Below, one piece after another: positions 42,448 through 50,719 of a stretch of 64,000 nucleotides of DNA. The first letter of the stretch is position 1. Every line of letters starts with the position of its first letter. A model generated the notes under the pieces. That model ran no database searches and was not told the origin of the DNA. It worked only from the letters and a program-made list of their open reading frames with translations. Position numbers and translations under genes: made by a program. The DNA comes from Micavibrio sp. UBA7657 (GTDB taxonomy: Bacteria; Pseudomonadota; Alphaproteobacteria; Micavibrionales; Micavibrionaceae). Location: NCBI GenBank assembly GCA_002483465.1, contig DLHX01000012.1:62001-126000 (forward strand), given 5' to 3'.

Positions 42448-43737
42448 ATGAGCAAAGCAGCATCCGGCGAGACAAAGAATACTCTCTACTGCTCCTTCTG
42501 CGGCAAGAGCCAGCACGAGGTCCGCAAGCTCATCGCGGGCCCGAATGTTTTCATCTGTAATGAATGCGTCGAACTTTGCATGGATATCATCCGTGAAGAG
42601 GACAAGAGCCAGCTCGTCCGTCACGGCGATGGCGTCCCGACGCCCAGCGATATTAAAACAGTTCTCGATGATTACGTGATCGGCCAGGAACGCGCCAAGC
42701 GCATTCTCTCGGTCGCGGTTCACAACCATTACAAACGCCTCGAACATGGCGGCAAGGGCGCGGAAGTCGAAATTTCGAAATCGAACATCCTGCTCGTCGG
42801 CCCGACCGGTTCGGGCAAGACGCTGCTGGCGCAGACGCTGGCGCGTATTCTCGACGTTCCCTTCACGATGGCCGATGCGACGACGCTTACCGAAGCCGGT
42901 TATGTCGGCGAAGACGTTGAGAATATCGTTCTGAAACTTCTGCAGGCGTCCGACTATAACGTCGAGCGCGCGCAGAAAGGCATCGTTTACATCGACGAGA
43001 TCGACAAAATCTCGCGCAAATCCGATAACCCCTCGATCACCCGCGACGTTTCGGGCGAAGGCGTTCAGCAGGCCCTTCTCAAATTAATGGAAGGCACGGT
43101 TGCCAGCGTTCCCCCGCAGGGCGGACGTAAACACCCGCAGCAGGAATTTTTACAAGTCGACACCGCGAACATTCTGTTCATCTGCGGCGGCGCGTTCTCG
43201 GGCCTTGATAAGATCATCACCCAACGCGGACGCGGCACGAATATCGGTTTCGGTGCCGACGTCAAAAACATGGACGAGAAAAAACCCGGCGAAGCGTTCC
43301 AGAGCTTAGAGCCTGAAGATCTGCTGAAATACGGCCTGATCCCGGAATTCGTCGGCCGCCTGCCCGTCATTGCGACGCTGGAAGACCTCGACGAAGCTGC
43401 GCTGATTACCATCCTGACGCAGCCGAAGAACGCGCTCGTCAAGCAGTACCAGAAGCTTTTTGAAATGGAGGGCGCGACCCTGAAATTCTCCGACGACGCA
43501 CTCAGCGCCGTTGCGAAAAAAGCCATCGAGCGCAAAACCGGCGCACGCGGCCTTCGCTCCATCCTTGAGAACCTGTTGTTAGATACGATGTACGAACTTC
43601 CCGACAAGGAAGACATCCAGGAAGTCGTCGTCAACGAGGACACCGTCAAGGAAAACAAGACGCCCGTTTACGTCATCGCCGACGCCAAGAAAAAGAAAAA
43701 AGAAAAAAAAGACGATAAAGAAGCAGCGGCGAGTTAA
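42448..43737 (+). CDS. clpX: ClpX ATPase, unfoldase of ClpXP
   Basis: ClpX recognises and unfolds proteins for ClpP. The 429-residue protein has the N-terminal zinc domain (Cys15, Cys18, Cys37, Cys40), Walker A GPTGSGKT (118-125), GIVYIDEIDKI (Walker B) and IEVFGRL-type loops including FICGGAFSGLDKII. The last 20 residues are Lys-rich. clpP is not in the window, so the usual clpP-clpX-lon order is broken here. A 195-bp region upstream has AT-rich sequence with TATAAT at 42296 but no convincing -35. Confidence 0.97.
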   Translation: MSKAASGETKNTLYCSFCGKSQHEVRKLIAGPNVFICNECVELCMDIIREEDKSQLVRHGDGVPTPSDIKTVLDDYVIGQERAKRILSVAVHNHYKRLEHGGKGAEVEISKSNILLVGPTGSGKTLLAQTLARILDVPFTMADATTLTEAGYVGEDVENIVLKLLQASDYNVERAQKGIVYIDEIDKISRKSDNPSITRDVSGEGVQQALLKLMEGTVASVPPQGGRKHPQQEFLQVDTANILFICGGAFSGLDKIITQRGRGTNIGFGADVKNMDEKKPGEAFQSLEPEDLLKYGLIPEFVGRLPVIATLEDLDEAALITILTQPKNALVKQYQKLFEMEGATLKFSDDALSAVAKKAIERKTGARGLRSILENLLLDTMYELPDKEDIQEVVVNEDTVKENKTPVYVIADAKKKKKEKKDDKEAAAS

Positions 43738-43746
43738 GTTTTTTCT

Positions 43747-43814
43747 GTCATCCCGGCGCACGCCGGGGTCGGGTGAGTAATTAGCAATCAGATTCCGGCT
43801 TTCGCCGGAATGAC
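43747..43814. repeat. Palindromic repeat (GTCATCCCGG type) downstream of clpX
   Basis: Left unit 43747-43770 (GTCATCCCGGCGCACGCCGG...) and right unit 43791-43814 (GATTCCGGCTTTCGCCGGAA...) flank a 20-base non-conserved middle. It starts 10 bp after the clpX stop and could fold as a hairpin in the clpX mRNA tail. Confidence 0.9.
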
Positions 43815-43834
43815 GACAATGCGGGGAGATCCAG

Positions 43835-44791
43835 ATGTCGAAGCAAGCCAAGATCATGCCGGAACGCAATAAAAAGTACCGCCTGATCACGCGCAGCGAC
43901 ATGGATGGACTGGTCTGCGGCGTGTTGCTGAAGGAACTGGGACTCATTGAAGACGTCACTTTCGCCCATCCGAAAGACATGCAGGACGGACTAATCGAGG
44001 TCGGCGCCAGCGATATCACCACCAACCTGCCTTATGTTGAAGGCGTTTACCTGGCTTTCGACCATCACGCCAGCGAAGTCGAGCGCGTCAAAGGCAAACC
44101 GGACAATCATGTCATCGACCCGAAAGCGCCCTCTGCCGCGCGCGTGGTTTACGATTATTTCGGCGGCGCCGAGCGTTTTCCCGATATTCCCGAAGATATG
44201 ATGGCTGCCGTCGATAAAGCCGACACCGCCAATTTCAGCAAAGAAGAAATCCTGAACCCCGAGGGTTGGGAGCTGCTCAGCTTCCTGATGGATGCGCGTA
44301 CGGGTTTGGGGCGTTTCCGCGATTTCAACATTTCGAACTACCAGCTGATGATGAAGTTGATTGATTTCTGCTCTAAGCACAATTCAATCGACAACATCCT
44401 GAAGCTGCCGGACGTGAAAGAACGCGTCGACCTTTACTTCGAACACCAGATGAAATTCCGCGAGCAAATCCAGCGCTGCGCCACCGTTCATAAAAACCTG
44501 ATCGTTCTCGACCTGCGCCAGGAAGAAACAATCTGGGCTGGCAACCGTTTCGTGATTTACGCCCTCTTCCCCCAGTGCAACATCTCGGTTCATATTTTGT
44601 GGGGCAAGAACAAGCAGAACACCGTTTTCGCTATCGGCAAATCAATCCTCAACCGCACGTCGAAAACCCATATCGGTAGGCTCTGCCTTGAATATGGCGG
44701 CGGCGGCCACGAAGCGGCGGGCACCTGCCAGGTTGAAAACCTGCGCTCGGAAGAACTGCTGAACGAGCTGATCGAAAAAATCACGAAGTGA
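43835..44791 (+). CDS. DHH-family phosphoesterase
   Basis: A 318-residue DHH/DHHA1 protein. Metal-binding motifs are RSDMDG (Asp22, Asp24), FDHHASEVERV (Asp76-His78) and ADTANF; the C-terminal GGGGHEAAGTCQV belongs to DHHA1. The family cleaves phosphodiesters or pyrophosphates (nanoRNases, pAp phosphatases, exopolyphosphatases); substrate cannot be assigned here. It sits 20 bp after a repeat and is followed eight bp later by the LD-carboxypeptidase gene. Confidence 0.88.
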   Translation: MSKQAKIMPERNKKYRLITRSDMDGLVCGVLLKELGLIEDVTFAHPKDMQDGLIEVGASDITTNLPYVEGVYLAFDHHASEVERVKGKPDNHVIDPKAPSAARVVYDYFGGAERFPDIPEDMMAAVDKADTANFSKEEILNPEGWELLSFLMDARTGLGRFRDFNISNYQLMMKLIDFCSKHNSIDNILKLPDVKERVDLYFEHQMKFREQIQRCATVHKNLIVLDLRQEETIWAGNRFVIYALFPQCNISVHILWGKNKQNTVFAIGKSILNRTSKTHIGRLCLEYGGGGHEAAGTCQVENLRSEELLNELIEKITK

Positions 44792-44798
44792 TATTCCC

Positions 44799-45701
44799 AT
44801 GATTCCTTCCCCTCTCAGGCCCGGCGATACAATCGGCGTCATGGCGCCTTCGAGCTATGTCGAGAAGAAGGACATCGAAAAATCAAAAACCCTCCTCGAG
44901 AAAAAGGGCTACAAGGTTTTCATTCACCCGCAGACTTACGAGCGCGAGAACCAGTCCGCAGGAACGCATCTTCAGAAAACGCTCGCGCTGCAAGGATTGT
45001 GGCAACGCGCCGACATCACTGCCATCTGGGCGGCGGGCGGTGGCAACCGTTCCATGCATTTGCTCGACTCGATCAATTTCGAAGCCATGAAACGCAAACC
45101 GAAAATTCTAATCGGGTTCAGCGATATTACCGCCCTGCTCAACGCCATCACCGCCCACACCGGCATTCCAACGGTGCACGGGCCGGTGTTCAAAAATCTT
45201 ACCGGCTACAAGCAGCTCGATCATTTGCTCGACCTTCTCGCGGGTAAGAAAATTTCCTATCCGTGGAATAAAATTAAAGTGCTTTCACCCGGCAAGGCGG
45301 AAGGTCCGCTGATCGGTGGTAACCTCAGCATCTTTCAATACCTCCCCAAAACATTGCCGGGAGAATTCTGGAAGGACTCCTTGCTATTTCTCGAGGATTG
45401 CGGCGAAGAGCTGAGCCGCGTTGACCGCATGCTGCTTCATTTGCGGCGCACAAATATTTTAAAAGAAGTCAGCGGCATCATCATGGGTCAGTTCACCGAT
45501 TCGAAAGACACCGGCCGCCCGTTCGGCTTCACGCTCGAGGACATCATCCGCGAACACACGGAATCGTTAGGAGTCCCTGTGGTTATGAACGCTCCATTCG
45601 GCCACGGGAAGGATCTGTACGCGTTCCCGGTGGGGGTCAAAGCGGCTCTCGATACGCAGAAAAAAACCCTGAAACTGTCCGCGCCACTCTCTCGTAAATA
45701 G
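44799..45701 (+). CDS. Peptidase S66 family (LD-carboxypeptidase-like)
   Basis: S66 enzymes remove the terminal D-Ala from murein tetrapeptides (LdcA) or cleave microcin-type substrates (MccF). The 300-residue protein has the serine in LIGFSDITALLNA (Ser108), a Glu in LLFLEDCGEELSRVDRML, and His in FGHGKDLYAFPVGVKA; the order S-E-H fits S66. WAAGGGNRSMHLLD near residue 80 is also standard. Peptidoglycan recycling is the likely role. No signal peptide, so cytoplasmic. Confidence 0.9.
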   Translation: MIPSPLRPGDTIGVMAPSSYVEKKDIEKSKTLLEKKGYKVFIHPQTYERENQSAGTHLQKTLALQGLWQRADITAIWAAGGGNRSMHLLDSINFEAMKRKPKILIGFSDITALLNAITAHTGIPTVHGPVFKNLTGYKQLDHLLDLLAGKKISYPWNKIKVLSPGKAEGPLIGGNLSIFQYLPKTLPGEFWKDSLLFLEDCGEELSRVDRMLLHLRRTNILKEVSGIIMGQFTDSKDTGRPFGFTLEDIIREHTESLGVPVVMNAPFGHGKDLYAFPVGVKAALDTQKKTLKLSAPLSRK

Positions 45702-45706
45702 TTGAT

Positions 45707-45754
45707 ATATAAGTAAATTTCATGAATTTCTTATATGAAATTTGACTTATATAT
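45707..45754. repeat. AT-rich inverted repeat after the S66 gene
   Basis: ATATAAGTAAATTTCAT (45707-45723) and the later ATGAAATTTGACTTATAT (45735-45752) are inverted copies differing by one inserted base, around an 11-base centre. No U-run follows, so it is not a typical terminator; it could be an operator or an mRNA hairpin for either neighbour. Confidence 0.6.
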
Positions 45755-45811
45755 GCTCTTCTGTGATACACTCCGGTTAACCATAAAAAAAAGTTACACA
45801 GGGTTGGTTGC

Positions 45812-46501
45812 GTGAAGCGCGAAAGCGAAAATTCGTCTGGCTCATTTAGAGCGTGGGGGACGGGATTTAACTATCACTATGATGCTGATTTAAAAAAGTT
45901 TGAAATATCCCACGCCAAAAACGATAGCCCGGTTCTGTTCCTAGATTTCGACAAGGAATTGTCAGGAGATCCAGAGCTCTTTGTATGCACGCTGGATAAG
46001 ACCTGCCAGCTTCGGGCCCTCACCCTCACGAACAATACCTCGCTTGACCTTTCAGAGATCTTTGACGACGGGCGGCTGACCCCCATGGTGTACGAGACAG
46101 CCCGCCTTGCCCGGTTCGGGTTCGACCTGATGCAGAACAATTTCGAGCGGTTTGAGCGTTATTTCTGCCAGGGCAATCATTGCAATGTGAATGTGGGCCG
46201 GATCAGGAAGTTCGACGCTGGGTCGGCCTCTTTTGCGGCCAAATTTGAAACCACCCATAACAGCCGTGTCGCCGTGGAGTGTGCAACCCTGCATGGTGTT
46301 ATGTCCAAACTATCGCAAAAAATCATTCAGGACCTGATTCCAAGGGAATTTGTTTACCGTTTTGATGGTGTTGCGCACTCGCTTTTAAAAACTTCTTCAA
46401 ATATTTCTGTTTTGTCTTTGATTTTAAACGAAAAATTCTCTCCTTCGACCAAATTGAGGGAAATTCGCGAGAAACGATCGAAAAGATTCACAGAGCAATA
46501 A
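45812..46501 (+). CDS. Hypothetical protein, 229 aa
   Basis: A soluble protein that I do not recognise, starting at GTG 45812 (MKRESENSSGSFRAWGTGFN). Segments such as PVLFLDFDKELSGDPELFVC and RFERYFCQGNHCNVNVGRIR show Cys and His in a possible metal-binding cluster (CQGNHC), which I cannot confirm. The last 40 residues are basic (KLREIREKRSKRFTEQ). Preceded by the AT-rich palindrome; followed by 216 bp without a gene before carD. Confidence 0.6.
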   Translation: MKRESENSSGSFRAWGTGFNYHYDADLKKFEISHAKNDSPVLFLDFDKELSGDPELFVCTLDKTCQLRALTLTNNTSLDLSEIFDDGRLTPMVYETARLARFGFDLMQNNFERFERYFCQGNHCNVNVGRIRKFDAGSASFAAKFETTHNSRVAVECATLHGVMSKLSQKIIQDLIPREFVYRFDGVAHSLLKTSSNISVLSLILNEKFSPSTKLREIREKRSKRFTEQ

Positions 46502-46621
46502 TTCATATATATCAATTACTTATAAAGTTCTCAAAAGTAAATAGTTGAAAAAACCCGAATTTTTGGGTACCCTCTGACTCCTCTAAACCGAAGCATTACC
46601 GGTTCATACAGGGAAAGCAGC

Positions 46622-46649
46622 GGGCCTCGCGGCCCGGGCGGGGTTTTTT
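46622..46649 (+). terminator. Possible GC-hairpin terminator before carD
   Basis: GGGCC (46622-46626) and GGCCC (46631-46635) pair across a TCGC loop; a T6 run follows eight bases later (46644-46649). The spacing is unusual for a terminator, so it might instead be a structured leader. A second hairpin AACCG/CGGTT lies 30 bp upstream (46586-46602). Confidence 0.35.
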
Positions 46650-46717
46650 AGCCCTTTCTTTTCCAGAAAACCGGACTAGGTATCGTAAACAAAAAGAGCA
46701 AAAAGAAGCGAGCGCAC

Positions 46718-47284
46718 ATGAAAAAACCGACACCTACTACCGTAAAACCAAAAGAAAAAAAGAAAATGGCCAACGATAATCAGGACTTCCTGAAAGGCGA
46801 TTTCGTGGTTTACCCCGCCCATGGCGTGGGCCAGATCGAGGGCGTCGAAACGGCGACCATCGGCGGTTCAGAAATCCGTCTTTATGCCATCGGTTTTGAG
46901 AAGGAGCGTATGCGCCTCAAGATTCCGGTCATCAAGGCCCGTACGTCCGGTCTGCGCAAGCTGAGCACCGGTTCGCGCCTCAAGGACGCCATGAAGACCC
47001 TGCAGGGCCGCGCCCGCGTGCGCCGCACGATGTGGAGCCGCCGCGCCCAGGAATACGAAATGAAGATCAATTCCGGCGACCCGGTTTCAATCGCGGAAGT
47101 GCTTCGCGACCTGAAACGTTCTAATGACGACGGGGAGCAGTCCTACAGCGAACGCCAGATCTATCAATCGGCACTCGAGCGGCTCGCCCGCGAAGTCGCC
47201 GCCGTGCAGAAAATCACGGAAGTAAAGGCCACCGCCAAGCTGGAAACCATGCTCGGCACGCTGAAAAAGAAAGAAGCGGCCTAA
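46718..47284 (+). CDS. carD: CarD/CdnL family transcription regulator
   Basis: CarD-type proteins bind RNA polymerase beta and stabilise open promoter complexes, especially at rRNA promoters. The 188-residue protein has the RNAP-interacting domain FLKGDFVVYPAHGVGQIEGV and a C-terminal helical DNA-contacting part (EYEMKINSGDPVSIAEVLRD, SYSERQIYQSALERLAREVA). The first 16 residues are Lys/Pro-rich and may be an extension; a second ATG at 46766 gives a more usual start. A strong terminator follows. Confidence 0.92.
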   Translation: MKKPTPTTVKPKEKKKMANDNQDFLKGDFVVYPAHGVGQIEGVETATIGGSEIRLYAIGFEKERMRLKIPVIKARTSGLRKLSTGSRLKDAMKTLQGRARVRRTMWSRRAQEYEMKINSGDPVSIAEVLRDLKRSNDDGEQSYSERQIYQSALERLAREVAAVQKITEVKATAKLETMLGTLKKKEAA

Positions 47285-47310
47285 AGTATTCTCCCAAGGA
47301 AGGAAATAAG

Positions 47311-47337
47311 AAGCCCCGGTTCAGGCCGGGGCTTTTT
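47311..47337 (+). terminator. Rho-independent terminator after carD
   Basis: AAGCCCCGG (47311-47319) pairs perfectly with CCGGGGCTT (47326-47334), loop of six, followed by a T-run. It lies 26 bp past the carD stop. Confidence 0.93.
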
Positions 47338-47452
47338 CTTTTCTCCAATTCACGCTTTCTATCCTCCTGATTTTAATGTATCCTTTATATGATTCTGGGA
47401 ATTCTTCCGGAATTATCCACAGACCTGTCCCCTCTTTTATCCCGTAAGTTCC

Positions 47453-48271
47453 GTGCAACAGACTCCTGGCGATTCCCGATTTGCGAGTATTGGTGCCCCA
47501 AGGCGCATCTGGGCCGTTTCCGCCGTTCATGGTGATACGGACCGCCTGACTGCCGTGCATGATGCCATTTACGACGCCATCCGCCCCGGCGACCGGCTGG
47601 TCTATCTCGGCAATTATACCGGCTACAGCACCGGTGCCGCCGCCTGCGTCGATGAAATCCTGACATTCCGGCGCATGATCCTCTCGATTGAAGGCATGAT
47701 GTGCAGCGATATCGTTTATTTAAAGGGCCAGCAGGAGGAAATGTGGCAAAAGCTCCTCCAGCTCCAGTTTGCGCCCGATCCGACCAATGTCCTGCTCTGG
47801 ATGCTCGGCAACGGTCTTTCCCCTACGTTAGAGAGCTATGGCATTTCGGCCCATGACGGCATTGATGCCTGCCGCGGCGGCGCGGTATCTTTGACGAAAT
47901 GGACCGCCCAGATCAGGGAGGCCATTCGCCGTCACCCGGGTCATGAGACGTTCAGCGTTCACCATTCCCGCGCCGCCTTCACAAATGAAAGTTGCGAGTA
48001 CCCGATGCTGTTCGTCCATGCGGGGCTGAATACTAAAAAGCCGCTCGGTGACCAGGGCGACCATTTCTGGTGGTCGGCTGGGAAATTTAACGAAATCAGT
48101 GACGCGTATCTGCCTTTCAAAAAGGTCATACGCGGGTATGACCCCGCCCGTGGCGGCATGAATTTAAATTGCGTGACCGCCACAATAGATGGTGGCTGCG
48201 GCTTTGGCGGCAGCCTGGCCTGCGTCGGTTTCGCCGAAAATGGCGAAGTCATTGATATTATGGAATATTAA
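47453..48271 (+). CDS. Metallophosphoesterase-fold protein with lost metal ligands
   Basis: A 272-residue protein that follows the layout of PP2A/Ser-Thr-phosphatase-type metallophosphoesterases but not the active site. RIWAVSAVHGDTDRL (residues 18-32) aligns with the usual GDIHG, so the Asp is lost and only the His stays. YLGNYTGYS (51-59) aligns with GDYxDRG, losing both Asp; YLKGQQEEMW (89-98) aligns with GNHE, losing Asn and His. FVHAGL (188-192) is intact, and VIRGYDP replaces VxGHTP. It is therefore probably inactive as a phosphatase. Start GTG 47453. It lies upstream of rpoH. Confidence 0.75.
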   Translation: MQQTPGDSRFASIGAPRRIWAVSAVHGDTDRLTAVHDAIYDAIRPGDRLVYLGNYTGYSTGAAACVDEILTFRRMILSIEGMMCSDIVYLKGQQEEMWQKLLQLQFAPDPTNVLLWMLGNGLSPTLESYGISAHDGIDACRGGAVSLTKWTAQIREAIRRHPGHETFSVHHSRAAFTNESCEYPMLFVHAGLNTKKPLGDQGDHFWWSAGKFNEISDAYLPFKKVIRGYDPARGGMNLNCVTATIDGGCGFGGSLACVGFAENGEVIDIMEY

Positions 48272-48320
48272 TATCCATAGGCTGTAAAAAATCTGAAATA
48301 TTTTAGAAACATTTCGATCC

Positions 48321-48374
48321 GTTCGGGCGTTGGCTGCGTATAGAGGTTATAACCCCTCGTAAAGGCACCCGAAC
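48321..48374 (+). promoter_or_regulatory. Possible structured rpoH leader (RNA-thermometer candidate)
   Basis: GTTCGGG (48321-48327) is complementary to CCCGAAC (48368-48374), which lies immediately before the rpoH ATG. Two to three more pairs could extend the helix toward the likely ribosome site aaagg (48361-48365). Between them GAGG (48343-48346) and CCTC (48355-48358) form a second hairpin. Such base pairing over the ribosome site is the design of heat-sensed rpoH leaders; this call rests only on pairing seen by eye. Confidence 0.45.
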
Positions 48375-48375
48375 A

Positions 48376-49257
48376 ATGGCCCACATAGACGATCCACATA
48401 CCCAGAGAGCAAATCTAGATTACATCCGCACCTCGATGAACGAGCCCATGCTTGAACGCGACCATGAGCTTGACCTCGCGCGCCGCTGGAAGAACAACCG
48501 GGATGAAAAAGCCCTGCACGAGATGGTGACCTCTTATACCCGCCTCGTGGTTTCAATCGCGAGCCGCTTCCGCAATTACGGATTGCCGATGGGCGATCTC
48601 ATTCAGGAAGGCAATGTCGGATTGATGCAGGCGGCTGAGCGTTTCGATCCCGAGCGCGAAGTACGTTTCTCGACTTATGCCTCGTGGTGGATCCGCGCCG
48701 CGATCCAGGATTATATCCTGCGCAACTGGTCGATTGTCCGCACCGGCACGACCGCCGCGCAGAAATCGCTGTTCTTCAATTTCAGACGCCTGCGCGCTAA
48801 GATCGAAAACAGGACTGAGCGCGAAGGTCTGGACAATGCTGGCCGCGAGCAGATCGCGAAAGAACTCGGCGTCGATGTCAGCGATGTCGAAAGCATGGAA
48901 GGCCGTTTAGCGGGAACCGATCACTCACTTAATGCTACCGTCGGCGAAGACGGCGACAGCGAGTGGCAGGATTTTCTTGAAGACGGAAATCCTAACCCCG
49001 AAGAAATCGTCATCGGCATGAAAGACGCCAAGACGCGGTCCGCTTGGCTGAAAAAGGCGCTGAACGGTTTGTCAGACCGCGAGCGCACGATCATCAAGGA
49101 ACGTCACCTCGGTTACGAGACCGTTACACTTGAAGATCTGGGCAAGACGCTCGGCATTAGCAAGGAGCGCGTGCGCCAGCTTGAGCAACGCGCGATGGAC
49201 AAGCTCCGCGTTTCCATGAGCCGCCACAGCGAAGACGGACAGCGTTTGTTCGGCTGA
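48376..49257 (+). CDS. rpoH: Heat-shock sigma factor RpoH (sigma-32)
   Basis: The 293-residue sigma factor has the RpoH box QKSLFFNF (129-136), which distinguishes it from RpoD. Region 2 is LVVSIASRFRNYGLPMGDLI and STYASWWIRAAIQDYILRNW; region 4 is LGISKERVRQLEQRAMDKLR. It directs transcription of heat-shock chaperone and protease genes. Many Alphaproteobacteria carry more than one rpoH; only this one is in the window. The coding end abuts the convergent M48 protease gene. Confidence 0.97.
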   Translation: MAHIDDPHTQRANLDYIRTSMNEPMLERDHELDLARRWKNNRDEKALHEMVTSYTRLVVSIASRFRNYGLPMGDLIQEGNVGLMQAAERFDPEREVRFSTYASWWIRAAIQDYILRNWSIVRTGTTAAQKSLFFNFRRLRAKIENRTEREGLDNAGREQIAKELGVDVSDVESMEGRLAGTDHSLNATVGEDGDSEWQDFLEDGNPNPEEIVIGMKDAKTRSAWLKKALNGLSDRERTIIKERHLGYETVTLEDLGKTLGISKERVRQLEQRAMDKLRVSMSRHSEDGQRLFG

Positions 49258-50694
49258 TTAATTTCCGATCACTTTATATTTCTGACCGGCTTTGACTCCC
49301 TCACCGGAGCCAAGGCCGTTCAGCACGCGGAAACGCTCTTCGCGCAGCGCGCCCTCGGGCATGCGTTGCGCCATTGTCGAAACGGTGTCGCTGTTGCCTG
49401 CCATGATCGAATACACACGGTACGGGCGCACGGCCTGGCGTTCCGATTCATTCAGCGGACGGAAGCTGTAAGTCGAGGTTTTCAGCGCATTGACCAATGA
49501 TGCATTGGCGCCCTGCGGAATTGCGACCTGGAAGCGCGCCATCTTATTGCCGAAGCGGATGGCGACAAGGCGGATCGTCACGGGTTTGCCATTCAGATTA
49601 CCCGCAAAGCCAGCCGTCGCGGCGGGCATACCGCTGATGCTGATATTCTCAGGTTTTTCGACCGCTTCGTTCTTCATCCAGTTTTGAGTCAGGTAAATCA
49701 TCGGGTCGCCGGCATCATTGGCGAGATCGAAAATGATCGCCGCGCCGTTTTTAGATACGGCGACAACCTGGCTCGGCTGGTTTTCAATTGTGAAGCCTTC
49801 GGGAACGTTGAAGGCGAAGCCGAGGCCGGGATGGAAGAAGCTGTTGCCACGTACGAAGCCCTGTTTCTCGCTGTCGCCATAGATCATGTTTTCGATCATC
49901 TGGAGGTGGCGGTCGTGATTGACCGCGCCGCCCTTCGGATAGTTAGCCGCCTGCGATAATGTGCTGCTGACGCGCTCGGCGGTGGCCGGGTGGGTTGAAA
50001 AATAGCTGGTGGAATCGCCGCCGTCGCCGCCCTGCATCCTGCTCTCTAACGACGTATCATTCTGCAGCGACTTCAGGAACGACGACATTGCTGACGGTTC
50101 GTAGCCGCCGCGTGTCATGTAACGCAGGCCTAGCATATCGGCCTCGTTCTCCTGTCCGCGCGAATAGGAACTTAAATAAAGATTAGAGCCGACTCCGAGT
50201 GCCTGTGAAACGCCATCGCTGCCGACGGCGGCACCGAGCACCGCCGCGCCTAACGACGTCACAACGCCGTGCGAATAACGCTCAGCCGAGTGGCGGGCGG
50301 TGATGTGGCCGGTTTCATGCGACAGCACGGCGGCGAGTTCGGCCTCGCTGTTGGCCAGAGCCAGCAATCCACGCGAGACATATATGTATCCGCCCGGCAG
50401 CGCGAAGGCGTTTACGATGGGGCTGTCGATGACGTAAAATTTATACTGGACGTCGGCGCGCTCGGTGTCTTTCGTGACCTTGTTGCCGACTTCGTTCACA
50501 TAGGCTGTTAATTTGGGGTCGTTATAGAATCCGAATTGCTGTTCGACCTTCTGGTGTTCGGACGCGCCAACCGAGGATTCCTGCCCCGGCGACATCAAGC
50601 CCGTAAATTGCCTTGCGCCTGTGGCGGGGTTGGTGCTGCACGCCGCGAGGGATATAATCACGGCGGCGAAAAACGGGGTCTTGCAAATGCGCAT
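49258..50694 (-). CDS. M48 metalloprotease lipoprotein
   Basis: About 478 residues from ATG 50694, with a lipoprotein signal MRICKTPFFAAVIISLAACS (lipobox LAAC). The zinc motif HETGH is in AAVLSHETGHITARHSAERY, and the third ligand region is QENEADMLGLRYM. This is the alphaproteobacterial LoiP/BepA-like M48 group. The C-terminal domain (residues 300-420) and the final LysM-like stretch (NSDTVSTMAQRMP, FRVLNGLGSGEGVKAGQKY) match the longer members. Outer-membrane protein quality control is the usual role. It is divergent from, and close to, the nuclease gene. Confidence 0.9.
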   Translation of the reverse strand: MRICKTPFFAAVIISLAACSTNPATGARQFTGLMSPGQESSVGASEHQKVEQQFGFYNDPKLTAYVNEVGNKVTKDTERADVQYKFYVIDSPIVNAFALPGGYIYVSRGLLALANSEAELAAVLSHETGHITARHSAERYSHGVVTSLGAAVLGAAVGSDGVSQALGVGSNLYLSSYSRGQENEADMLGLRYMTRGGYEPSAMSSFLKSLQNDTSLESRMQGGDGGDSTSYFSTHPATAERVSSTLSQAANYPKGGAVNHDRHLQMIENMIYGDSEKQGFVRGNSFFHPGLGFAFNVPEGFTIENQPSQVVAVSKNGAAIIFDLANDAGDPMIYLTQNWMKNEAVEKPENISISGMPAATAGFAGNLNGKPVTIRLVAIRFGNKMARFQVAIPQGANASLVNALKTSTYSFRPLNESERQAVRPYRVYSIMAGNSDTVSTMAQRMPEGALREERFRVLNGLGSGEGVKAGQKYKVIGN

Positions 50695-50719
50695 GAAAGC
50701 TGTCCAATCTGTTGTCATC

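Noticed and set aside
47321..47560. Minus-strand small gene over the carD terminator
   Set aside because: It overlaps the start of the phosphoesterase-fold gene and a terminator, with no ribosome site or recognisable domain.
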